A stretch of 64,000 nt of DNA from assembly GCF_001905445.1 (NCBI RefSeq), contig NZ_LIVQ01000002.1:744001-808000 (forward strand), given 5' to 3'. Source of the stretch: Streptomyces sp. CB00455. GTDB taxonomy: Bacteria > Actinomycetota > Actinomycetes > Streptomycetales > Streptomycetaceae. Each line of letters opens with the position of its first letter. Within the stretch, counting starts at the first letter, position 1. The translations under genes were made by a program, and so were the position numbers. Below are positions 52,531-63,009 of the stretch, piece by piece. The notes under the pieces were generated by a model, which had not been told where the DNA came from, ran no database searches, and saw nothing but the letters and a program-made list of their open reading frames with translations.

Positions 52531-53910
52531 TCAGGCCTGGTACGAGGCCAGTTCGACGACCGTGATGTCGGACGGCGCGCCCACCCGGACCGGGGGCCCC
52601 CAGGCACCTGCGCCGCGGGAGACGTAGAGCTGGGTGTCGCCGTAGCGCTCCAGTCCGGCGACGGTGGGGTTGGCGAGCTCGGCGAGGTAGTTGCCGGGCC
52701 AGAGCTGGCCGCCGTGGGTGTGCCCGGAGAGCTGGAGGTCGACGCCGTGCCGGACGGCGTCGTGGATGACCACGGGCTGGTGGGCGAGGAGCACCGCGGT
52801 GCGGGTCCGGTCTCGGTCACCGAGTGCGGCCCCGAAATCGGGGCCCTGCCCCTCGCTCTCGCCCGCCACGTCGTTCACACCGGCGAGGTCGAAGTACGGG
52901 AGAGCGCGGCGGGCGTTCTCCAGCGGGGTCAGGCCGAGCTCGCGGACGTGGTCGACCCACTGCCGGGCGCCGGAGAAGTACTCGTGGTTGCCGGTCACGA
53001 AGTACGAGCCGTGGCGTGCGCTGAGCTCGCGCAGCGGTTCGGCGGCGGGCCCGAGGTCGTGGACGCTGCCGTCGACCAGGTCGCCGACGACGGTGATGAG
53101 GTCGGGCTGGGTGCGGTTGATCGTGTCGACGATGCGCCGGGTGTGGTCGCGGCCGAGGATCGGGCCGAGGTGGATGTCACTGACGACGGCGATGCGGAAG
53201 CCGTGCGCCGCGCGCGGCAGCCGGGCGAGCGGCACCTGCACCCGCCGGACGCTCGGGCCGCGCAGCACTCCGTACGCTCCGCCGGCGACGGTTCCGAGGG
53301 CCACGGCGGCAGCCGCGCCGCCGACCGCCCGCGCGACGAAGCGGCGGCGGGTCAGCGCGAGTCCCCCGGAGGTGGTCGGCACGGTCGCCGCCTCGGGGGC
53401 GGCGGGTGCGGGGGCGGGCGCGACCGCGGTGGCCCGGTCGGGTCCGGCCGCGGTGGCGCGGTCGGGGGCGGCGGTGGCGACGCGGTCGGGTCCGGCCGCG
53501 GTGACGCGGTCGGGGGCCGGTGGGGTGGCTCCCCCGGGCTCCGGTACGGGAGCCGGGCCGGGCCGGGGAACCTCCCCCGAGGGGATCCTGTGGGCCAGAC
53601 GGCGGAGCAACAGCGCGCGGATCGGCTCGGCGACCAGCATCGTCAGGGTCAGGTAGAGGAGCACCGCGAGCCACAGGAACCCCGGCCAGGCCACCGCCTG
53701 CTGGAGCACGAAGGGGGCGCCGGCGCGGCCCGTGGTCAGCGCGGCCACAGAGAGGAGGGGCAGGGCGATGGTCAAGGCCGTGCCGATGCGGCGGGGCAGT
53801 CCGCCGGGGGCCGTGGTGTCGCGGACCAGGCGGATCCACAGCCAGCGGTGGACCAGCACCAGGAGGGCCAGGACGGCGAGCGCGATCAGCGCGAAGGCGG
53901 CGGTCTTCAC
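52531..53910 (-). CDS. Membrane-anchored metallophosphoesterase
   Basis: A 459-residue calcineurin-type phosphoesterase. The N-terminus has about four membrane helices (residues 1-105). A repetitive Pro/Asp/Ala linker (PDRVTAAGPDRVATAAPDRA and so on, near 130-165) and an RRRFVARAVGG basic-hydrophobic segment follow. The catalytic domain has all the metal-binding boxes: VVSDIHLGP, VGDLVDGS, TGNHEYF, AHQP and SGHTHGG. It belongs to the YkuE-like membrane group; the substrate is unknown. The GTG start overlaps the preceding small gene stop (GTGA). Confidence 0.9.
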   Translation of the reverse strand: MKTAAFALIALAVLALLVLVHRWLWIRLVRDTTAPGGLPRRIGTALTIALPLLSVAALTTGRAGAPFVLQQAVAWPGFLWLAVLLYLTLTMLVAEPIRALLLRRLAHRIPSGEVPRPGPAPVPEPGGATPPAPDRVTAAGPDRVATAAPDRATAAGPDRATAVAPAPAPAAPEAATVPTTSGGLALTRRRFVARAVGGAAAAVALGTVAGGAYGVLRGPSVRRVQVPLARLPRAAHGFRIAVVSDIHLGPILGRDHTRRIVDTINRTQPDLITVVGDLVDGSVHDLGPAAEPLRELSARHGSYFVTGNHEYFSGARQWVDHVRELGLTPLENARRALPYFDLAGVNDVAGESEGQGPDFGAALGDRDRTRTAVLLAHQPVVIHDAVRHGVDLQLSGHTHGGQLWPGNYLAELANPTVAGLERYGDTQLYVSRGAGAWGPPVRVGAPSDITVVELASYQA

Positions 53911-54167
53911 GCGTCCGAGCCGTCACGTGATCCGCGCCGCAGCGCCAGTACCCCGCGCAACCCGATCACACCGACGGCCGTCCCCAGGAGAAAGGACGTC
54001 ACCGCGAGGGCCAGGTGCACCCAGAAGTAGGAAGTGGGATCGCCCGCCGCGTCGAACGCGAGGCCGCTGCCGTTCTTCCACAGGTTCCGGACGAAAGACA
54101 CCCAGATGAACCAGCTCCACACGCCGAAGGCGAGCAGGAACCAGGAGGCGGCGCGGCTGAGTCTCAT
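53907..54167 (-). CDS. SCO4848-family membrane protein
   Basis: An 86-residue protein with two helices (WFLLAFGVWSWFIWVSFV and YFWVHLALAVTSFLLGTAVG). I recognise it as the small SCO4848-type membrane protein found next to a D-Ala-D-Ala carboxypeptidase gene in streptomycetes, as here, where the carboxypeptidase gene is divergent. Its function is not known; the conserved pairing suggests a link to cell-wall metabolism. Overlaps the phosphoesterase start by 4 nt. Confidence 0.88.
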   Translation of the reverse strand: MRLSRAASWFLLAFGVWSWFIWVSFVRNLWKNGSGLAFDAAGDPTSYFWVHLALAVTSFLLGTAVGVIGLRGVLALRRGSRDGSDA

Positions 54168-54288
54168 GCCCTCAGTATCGGATCCGCAGCCAGGACGGAC
54201 GCGCGGGGGTGGGCTGTCCCGGCGGTGGTGGCCCCGAACTGCCCGGTCAGCGGCTGCGCCCGGCCCGCCGGACGGTACTTTCACCTGC

Positions 54289-55542
54289 GTGTCCGCCAAG
54301 AAGACCGCGCTGACGGTCCTTTCCGCCGCGCTGATGGTCCCCGCGATGTTCGTGGCCCCCGCGCACGCCGCGCCGGCCCCGCCGGCGCCGCCGGACGGGA
54401 AGGGGAAGCCCTCCAGGACCCGGGCGGCGGCCGCGCCCCCCGCGTCGATGTCCACGGTCGGCGGAGCCCTGCTCGGCCAGCCCGGTACGCAGGTGAACCT
54501 GCTGCCCGGGGCGCCCGCCCTCCCGGCGAACCTGACGGGCCGGTCGTGGATCGTGGCGGACGCGGAGTCCGGCGAGGTGCTGGCCGCGCACAACGCCCAC
54601 TGGCGGCTCCCGCCGGCCTCCACCATGAAGATGCTCTTCGCGGACACCGTGCTGCCGCGCCTGCCCAAGGACCAGGTCCACAAGGTCACCGACCAGGACA
54701 TGGACGGCGTCGGCCCCGGCAGCAGCCTGGTCGGGGTCAAGGAGGACCACGAGTACAGCGTCCACGACCTGTGGCTCGGGGTGTTCCTGCGGTCGGGCAA
54801 CGACGCCGTGCACGTGCTGTCGGCCATGAACGGCGGGATCGACAAGACCGTCCGGGACATGCAGGCGCACGCCGAGGAGCTCCAGGCCCTGGACACCCAC
54901 GTGATCTCGCCGGACGGGTACGACGCCCCGGAGCAGGTGTCGAGCGCCTACGACCTGACCCTGATCGCCCGGTCGGGCCTGGCGAAGCAGGACTTCCGGG
55001 AGTACTGCGGCACGGCCGAGGCGAAGTTCCCGGGCCTGCAGGAACCGGGGAAGGCACGCGACTACTTCGAGATCCAGAACACCAACCGGCTGATGACGGG
55101 GGCGGGTGGCCTCTCTCCCTACAAGGGCATCGCCGGGGTGAAGAACGGCAACACCACCATGGCCGGTTCCACCTTCACGGGCGTCGCGCAGCACGGCGCC
55201 CGCAAGCTGCTGGTCACGGTGATGAATCCGGACGGGGGCGGCGCCAACGAGGTATACGAGGAGACCGCCGCGCTCTTCGACTGGGGTTTCGGCGCGGTCG
55301 GGAAGGTCAAGCCGGTGGGTGAGCTGGTGCCGCCGAAGAGCGCGGACACCACCTCCCAGGGGTCCACGGCCGAGGCCCACGAGCACGGCCCGGCGGCGGC
55401 CGGGGCCGGTTCGGGCGGCGGCGGCGCGGGCACCGCGCTCGGTGTCGCCGGCGGTGCGCTGGCGCTCCTCGCGGGCGGCGCCCTCGTCTTCAACCGCCGC
55501 TGGCCCCGCGGCCGCCGGGGCCGGGACGAGGACCTGGTCTAG
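54289..55542 (+). CDS. D-alanyl-D-alanine carboxypeptidase
   Basis: A 417-residue low-molecular-weight penicillin-binding protein (S11 family). Signal peptide ends near AHA-AP. The serine nucleophile and Lys of the SxxK motif are in PASTMKML (Ser111, Lys114) and the SxN motif in LRSGND (169-171). The KTG motif appears as VKNGNT, with Asn in place of Thr. A Gly-rich linker and a C-terminal membrane helix (GVAGGALALLAGGALVFN) followed by a basic tail anchor it, with catalysis outside. It trims the terminal D-Ala of peptidoglycan stems. GTG start at the signal peptide; the longer frame upstream is rejected. Its stop interlocks with that of the YihY gene (CTAG). Confidence 0.92.
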   Translation: MSAKKTALTVLSAALMVPAMFVAPAHAAPAPPAPPDGKGKPSRTRAAAAPPASMSTVGGALLGQPGTQVNLLPGAPALPANLTGRSWIVADAESGEVLAAHNAHWRLPPASTMKMLFADTVLPRLPKDQVHKVTDQDMDGVGPGSSLVGVKEDHEYSVHDLWLGVFLRSGNDAVHVLSAMNGGIDKTVRDMQAHAEELQALDTHVISPDGYDAPEQVSSAYDLTLIARSGLAKQDFREYCGTAEAKFPGLQEPGKARDYFEIQNTNRLMTGAGGLSPYKGIAGVKNGNTTMAGSTFTGVAQHGARKLLVTVMNPDGGGANEVYEETAALFDWGFGAVGKVKPVGELVPPKSADTTSQGSTAEAHEHGPAAAGAGSGGGGAGTALGVAGGALALLAGGALVFNRRWPRGRRGRDEDLV

Positions 55543-56537
55543 GACCCGGTCCGGGACCCGTCCGCGGCGCGGCCCGTCGGCGCCGGCCGCGGGTTCCCGA
55601 CCGGCCCGGGCTCCTGGTCCGCGTCCGGCTGCGGCGCGGGGCCCGGCTCCCTGCCCGGCTCCGGGTCCTCCAGGCCGTCGCCGTCCGCGTCGTTCCGGGT
55701 CGCCGTCCAGGCGGCGACGAACAGCAGCAGCTTCGCCGTGAAGTTGATCCACAGCAGCAGGGCGATCGGCACGCCGAAGGCCCCGTACATGCTCTTCGCG
55801 GCGACCCCCCGCATGTAGCCGCTGAGCAGGAGCTTGAGCAGTTCGAAGCCCGCCGCCCCGATCAGGGCCGCCTGGAGCAGGCGGCGGCGCGGCGGGTGGA
55901 CGCCGGGGAGCAGGGTCAGGACGTACAGCAGCAGCAGGAAGGCCGCCAGCACGCCGACGAGGAAGGCGCCGCCGCGCAGCAGCACGCCGCCCGCGCCGTC
56001 CCGCGGGATGCCCAGCCACCCGCCGAACTTCCCGACGGCGCTGGAGCCGATGATCGAGGCCGCCGCCGAGGCCAGGGCTGCGCCGCCGAGGCCGAGGAGC
56101 ACCAGGCCGTCCTTGCCCTTGCGGGCGATCGGGTTCCCCTGCTCCTCGTCGTCCTTCTCCCACACGGCGCGCAGGCAGTCCCGCATCGAGCCGACCCAGC
56201 CGATACCGGTGAAGAGCAGGAGGGCCGCGGCCACGAGGCCGACGGTGCCGGCGTTCTCGACGAGGGTGTTCAGGTCGAGCTGGTCGGAGATGCCGGGGAC
56301 CTGTTGGGCGAGGTTCTGCTGGAGCCGGTCGAGCTGCTCGTCGCTGAGGAGGGCGGCGCCGACGGCTGCGGCCACGGTGATCAGCGGGAAGAGTGCGAGG
56401 AAGCTGATGAAGGTGATCGCGGCGGCGAGCCGGGTCCAGTGCACGCGGTCGAGGCGCTCGTACGAACGCCACGCGTGGGTCCGCATCAGACGGGCCACCA
56501 GAGGCCCGATCACCGGGAGTTTCGTCAGCCAGTCCAT
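55539..56537 (-). CDS. YihY/BrkB-family inner membrane protein
   Basis: A 332-residue membrane protein with about six helices. Family landmarks are WTRLAAAITFISFLALFPLI, the amphipathic loop DEQLDRLQQNLAQQVPGI, LLLFTGIGWVGSMRDCLRAV with W-E, and YGAFGVPIALLLWINFTAKL. Once mislabelled ribonuclease BN, the family has no established activity. The C-terminal 45 residues are Pro/Gly/Asp-rich and cytoplasmic. ATG start (MDWLTKLP); the long upstream extension of the frame is a shadow. Convergent, with interlocked stop codons, with the carboxypeptidase gene. Confidence 0.9.
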   Translation of the reverse strand: MDWLTKLPVIGPLVARLMRTHAWRSYERLDRVHWTRLAAAITFISFLALFPLITVAAAVGAALLSDEQLDRLQQNLAQQVPGISDQLDLNTLVENAGTVGLVAAALLLFTGIGWVGSMRDCLRAVWEKDDEEQGNPIARKGKDGLVLLGLGGAALASAAASIIGSSAVGKFGGWLGIPRDGAGGVLLRGGAFLVGVLAAFLLLLYVLTLLPGVHPPRRRLLQAALIGAAGFELLKLLLSGYMRGVAAKSMYGAFGVPIALLLWINFTAKLLLFVAAWTATRNDADGDGLEDPEPGREPGPAPQPDADQEPGPVGNPRPAPTGRAADGSRTGS

Positions 56538-56706
56538 GGGGCCACCGTAATCAAGCTGCCGGAAATAGCCGGGATCGTCACGTTCGGGGACTACGGTCGT
56601 TGATTGTGACTTTTCGCCCGACGGCTCTCCCGTTCCACACCCTGGTCCTGCGAAGGCTCGGCTTCCGTGTCCGGCCGGCCGCCCGGCTGACCCTGCGCCC
56701 GCTCCG

Positions 56707-57291
56707 TCAGGAACGCCGTACCGTCTCGTCGGCACGTGGGCCCGGCTGCGCCGGAACGCCGGCGGGCCCCGAGCCGAAAGGGTATTCGCGCAGCTTGCGC
56801 CACACCCCGTCCGAGCCCTGCTCGTAGAGCGCGAAGCCCTCGCAGACCCAATCGGCGGCGTAGCCGGCGAGTGCCTCGAACGCCAGGTCCATCGCTTCTT
56901 CGGAGATGCCGTGGGCGACGGTGACGTGGGGGTGGTAGGGGAAGGCCAGCCGGCGGTCGAGCGGCCCCTCGGGAGCGCGGAGCTCGTTCTGGAGCCGGGT
57001 GCAGCCCGCGGCGCCTTCGACGACCTGGACGAAGACGACCGGGGAGAGGGGGCGGAAGGTCCCGGTGCCGCCGAGCCGCATCCGGAAGGCGCGGAAGCCG
57101 GCCGCGACCCCGGCGAGGTGGGCGCCGATCGCCGGGAGCCGCTCCGCCTCGACCTCGGTGGGCGGGACGAGGGTGACGTGCGTGGGGATGCCGTGCGCGG
57201 CGACGTCCCCGAAGCCGGCGCGCCGCTCCTGGAGCTGGCTGCCATACGGCTCCGGGACCGCGATCGAAACGCCGAGCGTTACGGTCCCCAC
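56707..57291 (-). CDS. 2'-5' RNA ligase/2H phosphoesterase-family protein
   Basis: A 194-residue 2H-superfamily protein with both catalytic HxT motifs: HVTLVPPTEV (near residue 40) and HPHVTVAHGIS (near residue 125). The fold hydrolyses or forms 2'-phosphodiester or cyclic phosphate bonds; bacterial members are often cyclic phosphodiesterases of uncertain role. A GTG with AGGAGAGATAC just upstream is a convincing start. It sits between YihY and trpS, all on the minus strand, but spacing suggests its own transcript. Confidence 0.88.
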   Translation of the reverse strand: MGTVTLGVSIAVPEPYGSQLQERRAGFGDVAAHGIPTHVTLVPPTEVEAERLPAIGAHLAGVAAGFRAFRMRLGGTGTFRPLSPVVFVQVVEGAAGCTRLQNELRAPEGPLDRRLAFPYHPHVTVAHGISEEAMDLAFEALAGYAADWVCEGFALYEQGSDGVWRKLREYPFGSGPAGVPAQPGPRADETVRRS

Positions 57292-57388
57292 GTATCTCTC
57301 CTCCGTCTGTCGCTGCGGACTGCTGCCGCCCCAGTGTGGCGGCAGCACCCCCCTTGGTGCCAGGGCCCCCTGTCCCGGGTCCCCGCGG

Positions 57389-58402
57389 TCAGTGCTTGGC
57401 GGGCAGGAAACCGAGGCGGTCGTACGTCTGCGCGAGGGTCTCGGCGGCGACCGCGCGGGCCTTCTCCGCGCCCTTGGCCAGGAGGGAGTCCAGCGTCTCG
57501 GGGTCGTCCAGGTACTCCTGGGTGCGCTGCTTGAACGGTGTGACGAAGTCGACCATCACGCCGGCCAGGTCGGTCTTCAGCGCGCCGTAGCCCTTGCCCT
57601 CGTACTTCGCTTCGAGAGCCGGGACCGTTTCGCCCGTGAGGGTGGAGTAGATCGTGAGCAGGTTGCTGACGCCGGGCTTCTTCTCGGTGTCGAAGCGGAC
57701 CTCGGCCTCGGTGTCGGTGACCGCGCTCTTGATCTTCTTCTCGGTGACCTTGGGCTCGTCGAGGAGGTTGATCAGGCCCTTGGGCGACGACGCGGACTTC
57801 GACATCTTGATCGTCGGGTCCTGGAGGTCGTAGATCTTCGCGACCTCCTTGACGATGTGCGCGGCGGGGAGGGTGAAGGTCTGGCCGAAGCGCTGGTTGA
57901 AGCGCTCGGCGAGGTCGCGGGTCAGCTCGATGTGCTGGCGCTGGTCCTCGCCGACGGGCACCGCGTTCGCCTGGTAGAGCAGGATGTCGGCGACCTGGAG
58001 GATCGGGTACGTGAACAGGCCGACGGTGGCGTTGCCCGCGCCCTGCTTGGCGGACTTGTCCTTGAACTGCGTCATCCGGCTGGCCTCGCCGAAGCCGGTG
58101 ATGCAGTTCATGACCCAGCCGAGCTGCGCGTGCTCGGGCACGTGGCTCTGGATGAAGAGCGTGCAGCGCTCCGGGTCCAGACCGGCGGCCAGCAGCTGCG
58201 CGGCGGAGAGGCGGGTGTTCGCGCGGAGGTCCTTCGGGTCCTGCGGCATGGTGATCGCGTGCAGGTCGACGACCATGTAGAACGCGTCGTGCGTCTCCTG
58301 GAGGGCGACGTACTGGCGGATGGCCCCGAGGTAGTTCCCGAGGTGGAACGAACCGGAGGTGGGCTGGATGCCGGAGAGCGCGCGAGGACGATCAGAAGCC
58401 AT
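57389..58402 (-). CDS. trpS: Tryptophanyl-tRNA synthetase
   Basis: A 337-residue class I synthetase charging tRNA-Trp. The ATP-binding HIGH-type motif is HLGN (20-23) in [13 protein letters not shown] and the KMSKS loop is fully kept in [11 protein letters not shown]. Other landmarks are [19 protein letters not shown]. Length is typical of bacterial TrpRS. Streptomycetes can carry a second, antibiotic-resistant TrpRS; which type this is cannot be told by eye. ATG start. Confidence 0.96.
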   Translation of the reverse strand: MASDRPRALSGIQPTSGSFHLGNYLGAIRQYVALQETHDAFYMVVDLHAITMPQDPKDLRANTRLSAAQLLAAGLDPERCTLFIQSHVPEHAQLGWVMNCITGFGEASRMTQFKDKSAKQGAGNATVGLFTYPILQVADILLYQANAVPVGEDQRQHIELTRDLAERFNQRFGQTFTLPAAHIVKEVAKIYDLQDPTIKMSKSASSPKGLINLLDEPKVTEKKIKSAVTDTEAEVRFDTEKKPGVSNLLTIYSTLTGETVPALEAKYEGKGYGALKTDLAGVMVDFVTPFKQRTQEYLDDPETLDSLLAKGAEKARAVAAETLAQTYDRLGFLPAKH

Positions 58403-58475
58403 GGCCCCATTCTCTCAGGTGCGGGGGCGGGCTCCGGCCCGCCGGGGGCCGGAACCTGCCGCGCCGCCCCCGCCG

Positions 58476-58505
58476 CCGTCCGGTACCCGCACGGGTACCG
58501 GACGG
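58476..58505 (-). terminator. Terminator of the glyA transcript
   Basis: CCGTCCGGTACCCG and CGGGTACCGGACGG are perfect 14-bp arms separated by CA, between glyA and trpS. Confidence 0.85.
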
Positions 58506-58599
58506 TAGCGGGGTGTCCGGATCCTGCCCCGGCCGGTCGACCGGTTCACCGTCCGGCGCCGGGGCCGCCCACGGCCCGGCGCGATCGCCACGGCACCTT

Positions 58600-59868
58600 C
58601 TACGACAGGGGCAGGCCCGGCGCCGGGAACGCCGCCATCAGGTCCGTGACCTCCGCGCGGACGGCGGCGAGGGCCGGCTCGTCGGACGTGGCGGCGGCGT
58701 CGACCGCACGCGAGATCCACTCCGCGACCGCCGGCATGTGTGCGGTCGACAGGCCCCGCGACGTCAGCGACGGGGTGCCGATCCGGATACCCGACGGGTC
58801 GAACGGCTTGCGGGGGTCGAACGGCACGGTGTTGTAGTTCACCACGATGCCCGCCCGGTCCAGGGCCTTGGCCGCGACCTTGCCCGGGACGTCCTTGCCC
58901 GTCAGGTCGATCAGGATCAGGTGGTTGTCCGTACCGCCCGAGACGAGGTCGAAGCCCCGCTCCAGCAGCGCCGCGGCCAGGGCCTTCGCGTTGGCGACCA
59001 CGGCGTGCGCGTACGCCGTGAAGGACGGCTGCGCGGCCTCGTGCAGCGCCACCGCGATGCCGGCCGTCGTCTGGTTGTGCGGGCCGCCCTGCAGGCCCGG
59101 GAAGACCGCCTTGTCGATGGCCTTCGCGTGTTCCTCCCGGCACATCAGCATCGCACCGCGCGGACCGCGCAGCGTCTTGTGCGTGGTCGTCGAGACGACG
59201 TCCGCGTGCCCGGCCGGGGAGGGGTGGGCCCCGCCCGCGATCAGGCCCGCGATGTGCGCCACGTCGGCGACCAGGACCGAGCCCGCTTCCCGGGCGATGG
59301 ACGCGAAGGCGGCGAAGTCGATGGTCCTCGGCAGGGCGGTACCGCCGCAGAAGATGATCTTCGGCCGCTCAGCGAGGGCCTGGTCGCGCACCGCGTCGTA
59401 GTCGATCAGACCGGTGTCCTGCCGTACGCCGTACTGGACCCCTCGGAACCAGGAGCCCGTCGCCGAGACGCCCCAGCCGTGGGTAAGGTGCCCGCCCATC
59501 GGCAGCGCCATGCCCATCACGGTGTCGCCCGGCTGCGCGAAGGCGAGGTAGACGGCCAGGTTCGCCGGGGAGCCGGAGTACGGCTGGACGTTGGCGTGGT
59601 CCACGCCGAACAGTCCCTTCGCCCGCTCGACGGCCAGGGCCTCGACGCGGTCGATGTTCTGCTGGCCCTCGTAGTAGCGGCGGCCCGGGTAGCCCTCGCT
59701 GTACTTGTTCTGCAGCACCGTGCCGGACGCCTCCAGCACGGCGGCGGACACGTAGTTCTCGCTGGGGATCAGGCGCAGGGTCCGCGCCTGGAGTTCTTCC
59801 TCGGCCGCGACGAAGGACGCCAGTTCGGGGTCGGTCGCGGACAGGGCGGGATGGCGGCTCGCGGGCAT
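58600..59868 (-). CDS. glyA: Serine hydroxymethyltransferase
   Basis: A 422-residue PLP enzyme interconverting serine and glycine while loading one-carbon units onto tetrahydrofolate. PLP-binding Lys231 is in STTTHKTLRGPRG. ASGTVLQNKYSEGYPGRRYY is the substrate-loop signature, VADVAHIAGLIAGG holds the PLP Asp, and QGGPHNQT is also present. A strong GGAGGAG precedes the ATG. The leader carries a ZTP-type riboswitch, linking expression to purine/one-carbon status. Divergent from rocD. Confidence 0.96.
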   Translation of the reverse strand: MPASRHPALSATDPELASFVAAEEELQARTLRLIPSENYVSAAVLEASGTVLQNKYSEGYPGRRYYEGQQNIDRVEALAVERAKGLFGVDHANVQPYSGSPANLAVYLAFAQPGDTVMGMALPMGGHLTHGWGVSATGSWFRGVQYGVRQDTGLIDYDAVRDQALAERPKIIFCGGTALPRTIDFAAFASIAREAGSVLVADVAHIAGLIAGGAHPSPAGHADVVSTTTHKTLRGPRGAMLMCREEHAKAIDKAVFPGLQGGPHNQTTAGIAVALHEAAQPSFTAYAHAVVANAKALAAALLERGFDLVSGGTDNHLILIDLTGKDVPGKVAAKALDRAGIVVNYNTVPFDPRKPFDPSGIRIGTPSLTSRGLSTAHMPAVAEWISRAVDAAATSDEPALAAVRAEVTDLMAAFPAPGLPLS

Positions 59869-59907
59869 GGCGGGCTCCTCCGGGGTCGATGTGATCGGTA
59901 CCCCGCG

Positions 59908-59992
59908 AGGCCCAGGCGAGCGGCCCTGAATGCGGTAGTGCGCGCACGACTCCCCCGGAGTTGGTTCTCCGTACGCCAGTCGCCGTGCGTAC
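59908..59992 (-). ncRNA. ZTP (pfl) riboswitch in the glyA leader
   Basis: Read on the minus strand, ACGCACGGCGACTGGCG and GGGGGAGTCGTGCG form the two halves of the first domain of the pfl motif (helix plus conserved GACTGGCG and GGGGGAG), enclosing a CGGAG/CTCCG hairpin. After a 17-nt linker the conserved second element CCGCTCGCCTGGGC follows. This matches the ZTP/ZMP riboswitch layout, which commonly controls glyA and other folate/purine genes. A CGGGGT/ACCCCG hairpin (59881-59905) then sits right before the glyA ribosome site and is the probable expression platform. Confidence 0.8.
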
Positions 59993-60102
59993 CGGCCACC
60001 TTAGCGGGCGCGCCACAGGAAAGGTTTCTCCGTCCCGTATACGAGCGAGGATGGACAGTGACGCCACCCTCGTCACAGGCCTGACGGACGATCGGAGACC
60101 CC

Positions 60103-61308
60103 GTGTCGACAACTGCTGATGCCATCCGTTCCGCCGACGCGCACAGCGCGCACAACTACCATCCGCTGCCCGTCGTCGTCACCTCCGCGGAGGGCGCGTG
60201 GATGACGGACGTAGAGGGCCGCCGGTACCTCGACATGCTCGCCGGGTACTCGGCGCTCAACTTCGGGCACGGCAACCGCCGCCTCCTCGACGCGGCCCGC
60301 GCGCAGCTGGAGCGGGTCACGCTCACCTCGCGCGCCTTCTTCCACGACCGGTTCGCCGACTTCTGCACCGAACTGGCCGCGCTGTGCGGCAAGGAGATGG
60401 TGCTGCCCATGAACACCGGCGCGGAGGCCGTGGAGACGGCCGTGAAGACCGCGCGCAAGTGGGGCTACGAGGTCAAGGGGGTGCCGGACGGGCACGCCAA
60501 GATCGTGGTCGCGGCGGACAACTTCCACGGGCGCACGACGACCATCGTCTCCTTCTCCACGGACCACGAGGCCCGCGACCACTTCGGCCCGTACACCCCG
60601 GGCTTCGAGATCGTCCCGTACGGGGACCTCACCGCGCTGGCGGCCGCCGTCACCGAGAACACCGTCGCCGTCCTGCTGGAGCCGATCCAGGGCGAGGCGG
60701 GGGTGCTGGTGCCGCCCGCCGGGTACCTCAAGGGCGTACGGGAGCTGACGCGCGAGCGGAACGTCCTCTTCATGGCGGACGAGATCCAGTCGGGGCTCGG
60801 CCGGACCGGCCGGACCTTCGCGTGCGAGCACGAAGGGGTCGTCCCCGACGTGTACATCCTCGGCAAGGCGCTGGGCGGCGGGGTGGTGCCGGTGTCGGCC
60901 GTCGTCGCCGACCGGGACGTGCTCGGGGTGTTCCGGCCGGGTGAGCACGGCTCCACCTTCGGCGGGAACCCCCTGGCGTGCGCCGTGGGCCTGGAGGTCG
61001 TCGCGATGCTGCGCGGCGGCGAGTACCAGCAGCGCGCCACCGAGCTCGGCGACCACCTGCACCGGGAGCTGAACCTGCTGGTCGGCGGGGGCGCGGTGAC
61101 CGCCGTGCGCGGGCGGGGCCTGTGGGCGGGCGTGGACATCGACCCGTCGCGCGGCACGGGGCGGGAGATCAGCGAGAAGCTGATGGCGCTGGGCGTCCTG
61201 GTGAAGGACACCCACGGCTCGACGATCCGGATCGCGCCGCCGCTGGTGATCAGCAAGGAGGACCTGGACTGGGGGCTGGAGCAGCTCCGGACCGTCCTCG
61301 CCGGGTAA
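60103..61308 (+). CDS. rocD: Ornithine aminotransferase
   Basis: A 401-residue class III aminotransferase converting ornithine and 2-oxoglutarate to glutamate semialdehyde and glutamate. Landmarks are MLAGYSALNFGHGN, MNTGAEAVETAVKTARKWGY, VAADNFHGRTTTIVSFS, LLEPIQGEAGVLVPP and MADEIQSGLGRTG. PLP Lys255 is in ILGKALGGGVVPVS and the final Arg region is GSTIRIAPPLV. The GTG start follows GATCGGAGACCCC. Directs arginine/ornithine breakdown towards proline or glutamate. Divergent from glyA; no other arginine-catabolic gene is adjacent. Confidence 0.95.
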   Translation: MSTTADAIRSADAHSAHNYHPLPVVVTSAEGAWMTDVEGRRYLDMLAGYSALNFGHGNRRLLDAARAQLERVTLTSRAFFHDRFADFCTELAALCGKEMVLPMNTGAEAVETAVKTARKWGYEVKGVPDGHAKIVVAADNFHGRTTTIVSFSTDHEARDHFGPYTPGFEIVPYGDLTALAAAVTENTVAVLLEPIQGEAGVLVPPAGYLKGVRELTRERNVLFMADEIQSGLGRTGRTFACEHEGVVPDVYILGKALGGGVVPVSAVVADRDVLGVFRPGEHGSTFGGNPLACAVGLEVVAMLRGGEYQQRATELGDHLHRELNLLVGGGAVTAVRGRGLWAGVDIDPSRGTGREISEKLMALGVLVKDTHGSTIRIAPPLVISKEDLDWGLEQLRTVLAG

Positions 61309-61364
61309 CCGGGCCGGGGCGGCCGGCGGGTCGGCGGCGGGTCGCCGCCGGTCGCAGGCCGCCG

Positions 61365-62601
<1,237 letters not shown>

Positions 62602-62608
62602 GGGGCGC

Positions 62609-62908
62609 TCAGCCGCCGGACGAGCCGGAGTGGCTTCCGCCGATGCCGCCACGGGTGACGGCCGACTTGTCGAAGCTACCGCCGGAGACCCTGCCGTTGC
62701 TGACGGTGCCGCCGTAGTAGTACGCGCCGTGGCCGCCGCTCTTGCACTCCCGGTTGTTCAGCTTCTCCAGGGTGGAGCGGTGGGCGCACCGCTTGTCCGG
62801 CTCGTCGCTGCTGCCGCAGGCCACGAGCGTGGCCGCGAGCAGGCCCATGCCTCCGAGTGCGACGGCGCCGGAGCGCATACGGCGCTTGTTGGTGCTGCTG
62901 CTGTCCAT
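62609..62908 (-). CDS. Small Gly/Ser-rich lipoprotein paired with the ligase
   Basis: A 99-residue lipoprotein: basic N-terminus, hydrophobic core and lipobox LVAC (Cys31). The mature part has a Cys pair (RCAHR and RECKSGG), a Gly/Tyr stretch HGAYYYGGTVSNGRV and a Gly/Ser tail. The tail and its position just before a glutathionylspermidine-synthase-like gene recall E. coli YgiB (DUF1190) before YgiC. It may be the ligase substrate or partner; that is inference. The ATG at MDSSSTN or one ten codons later are possible. Confidence 0.82.
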   Translation of the reverse strand: MDSSSTNKRRMRSGAVALGGMGLLAATLVACGSSDEPDKRCAHRSTLEKLNNRECKSGGHGAYYYGGTVSNGRVSGGSFDKSAVTRGGIGGSHSGSSGG

Positions 62909-63009
62909 GTCTGGGGCTCCCCCTCGGTGGCGTGCTTCCGACAGACTAGGCCGGGGGCGTGGGGGGATGGAATCCGGCCGTCGAGAGATCCGTGACTTAG
63001 AGTCGGTTC

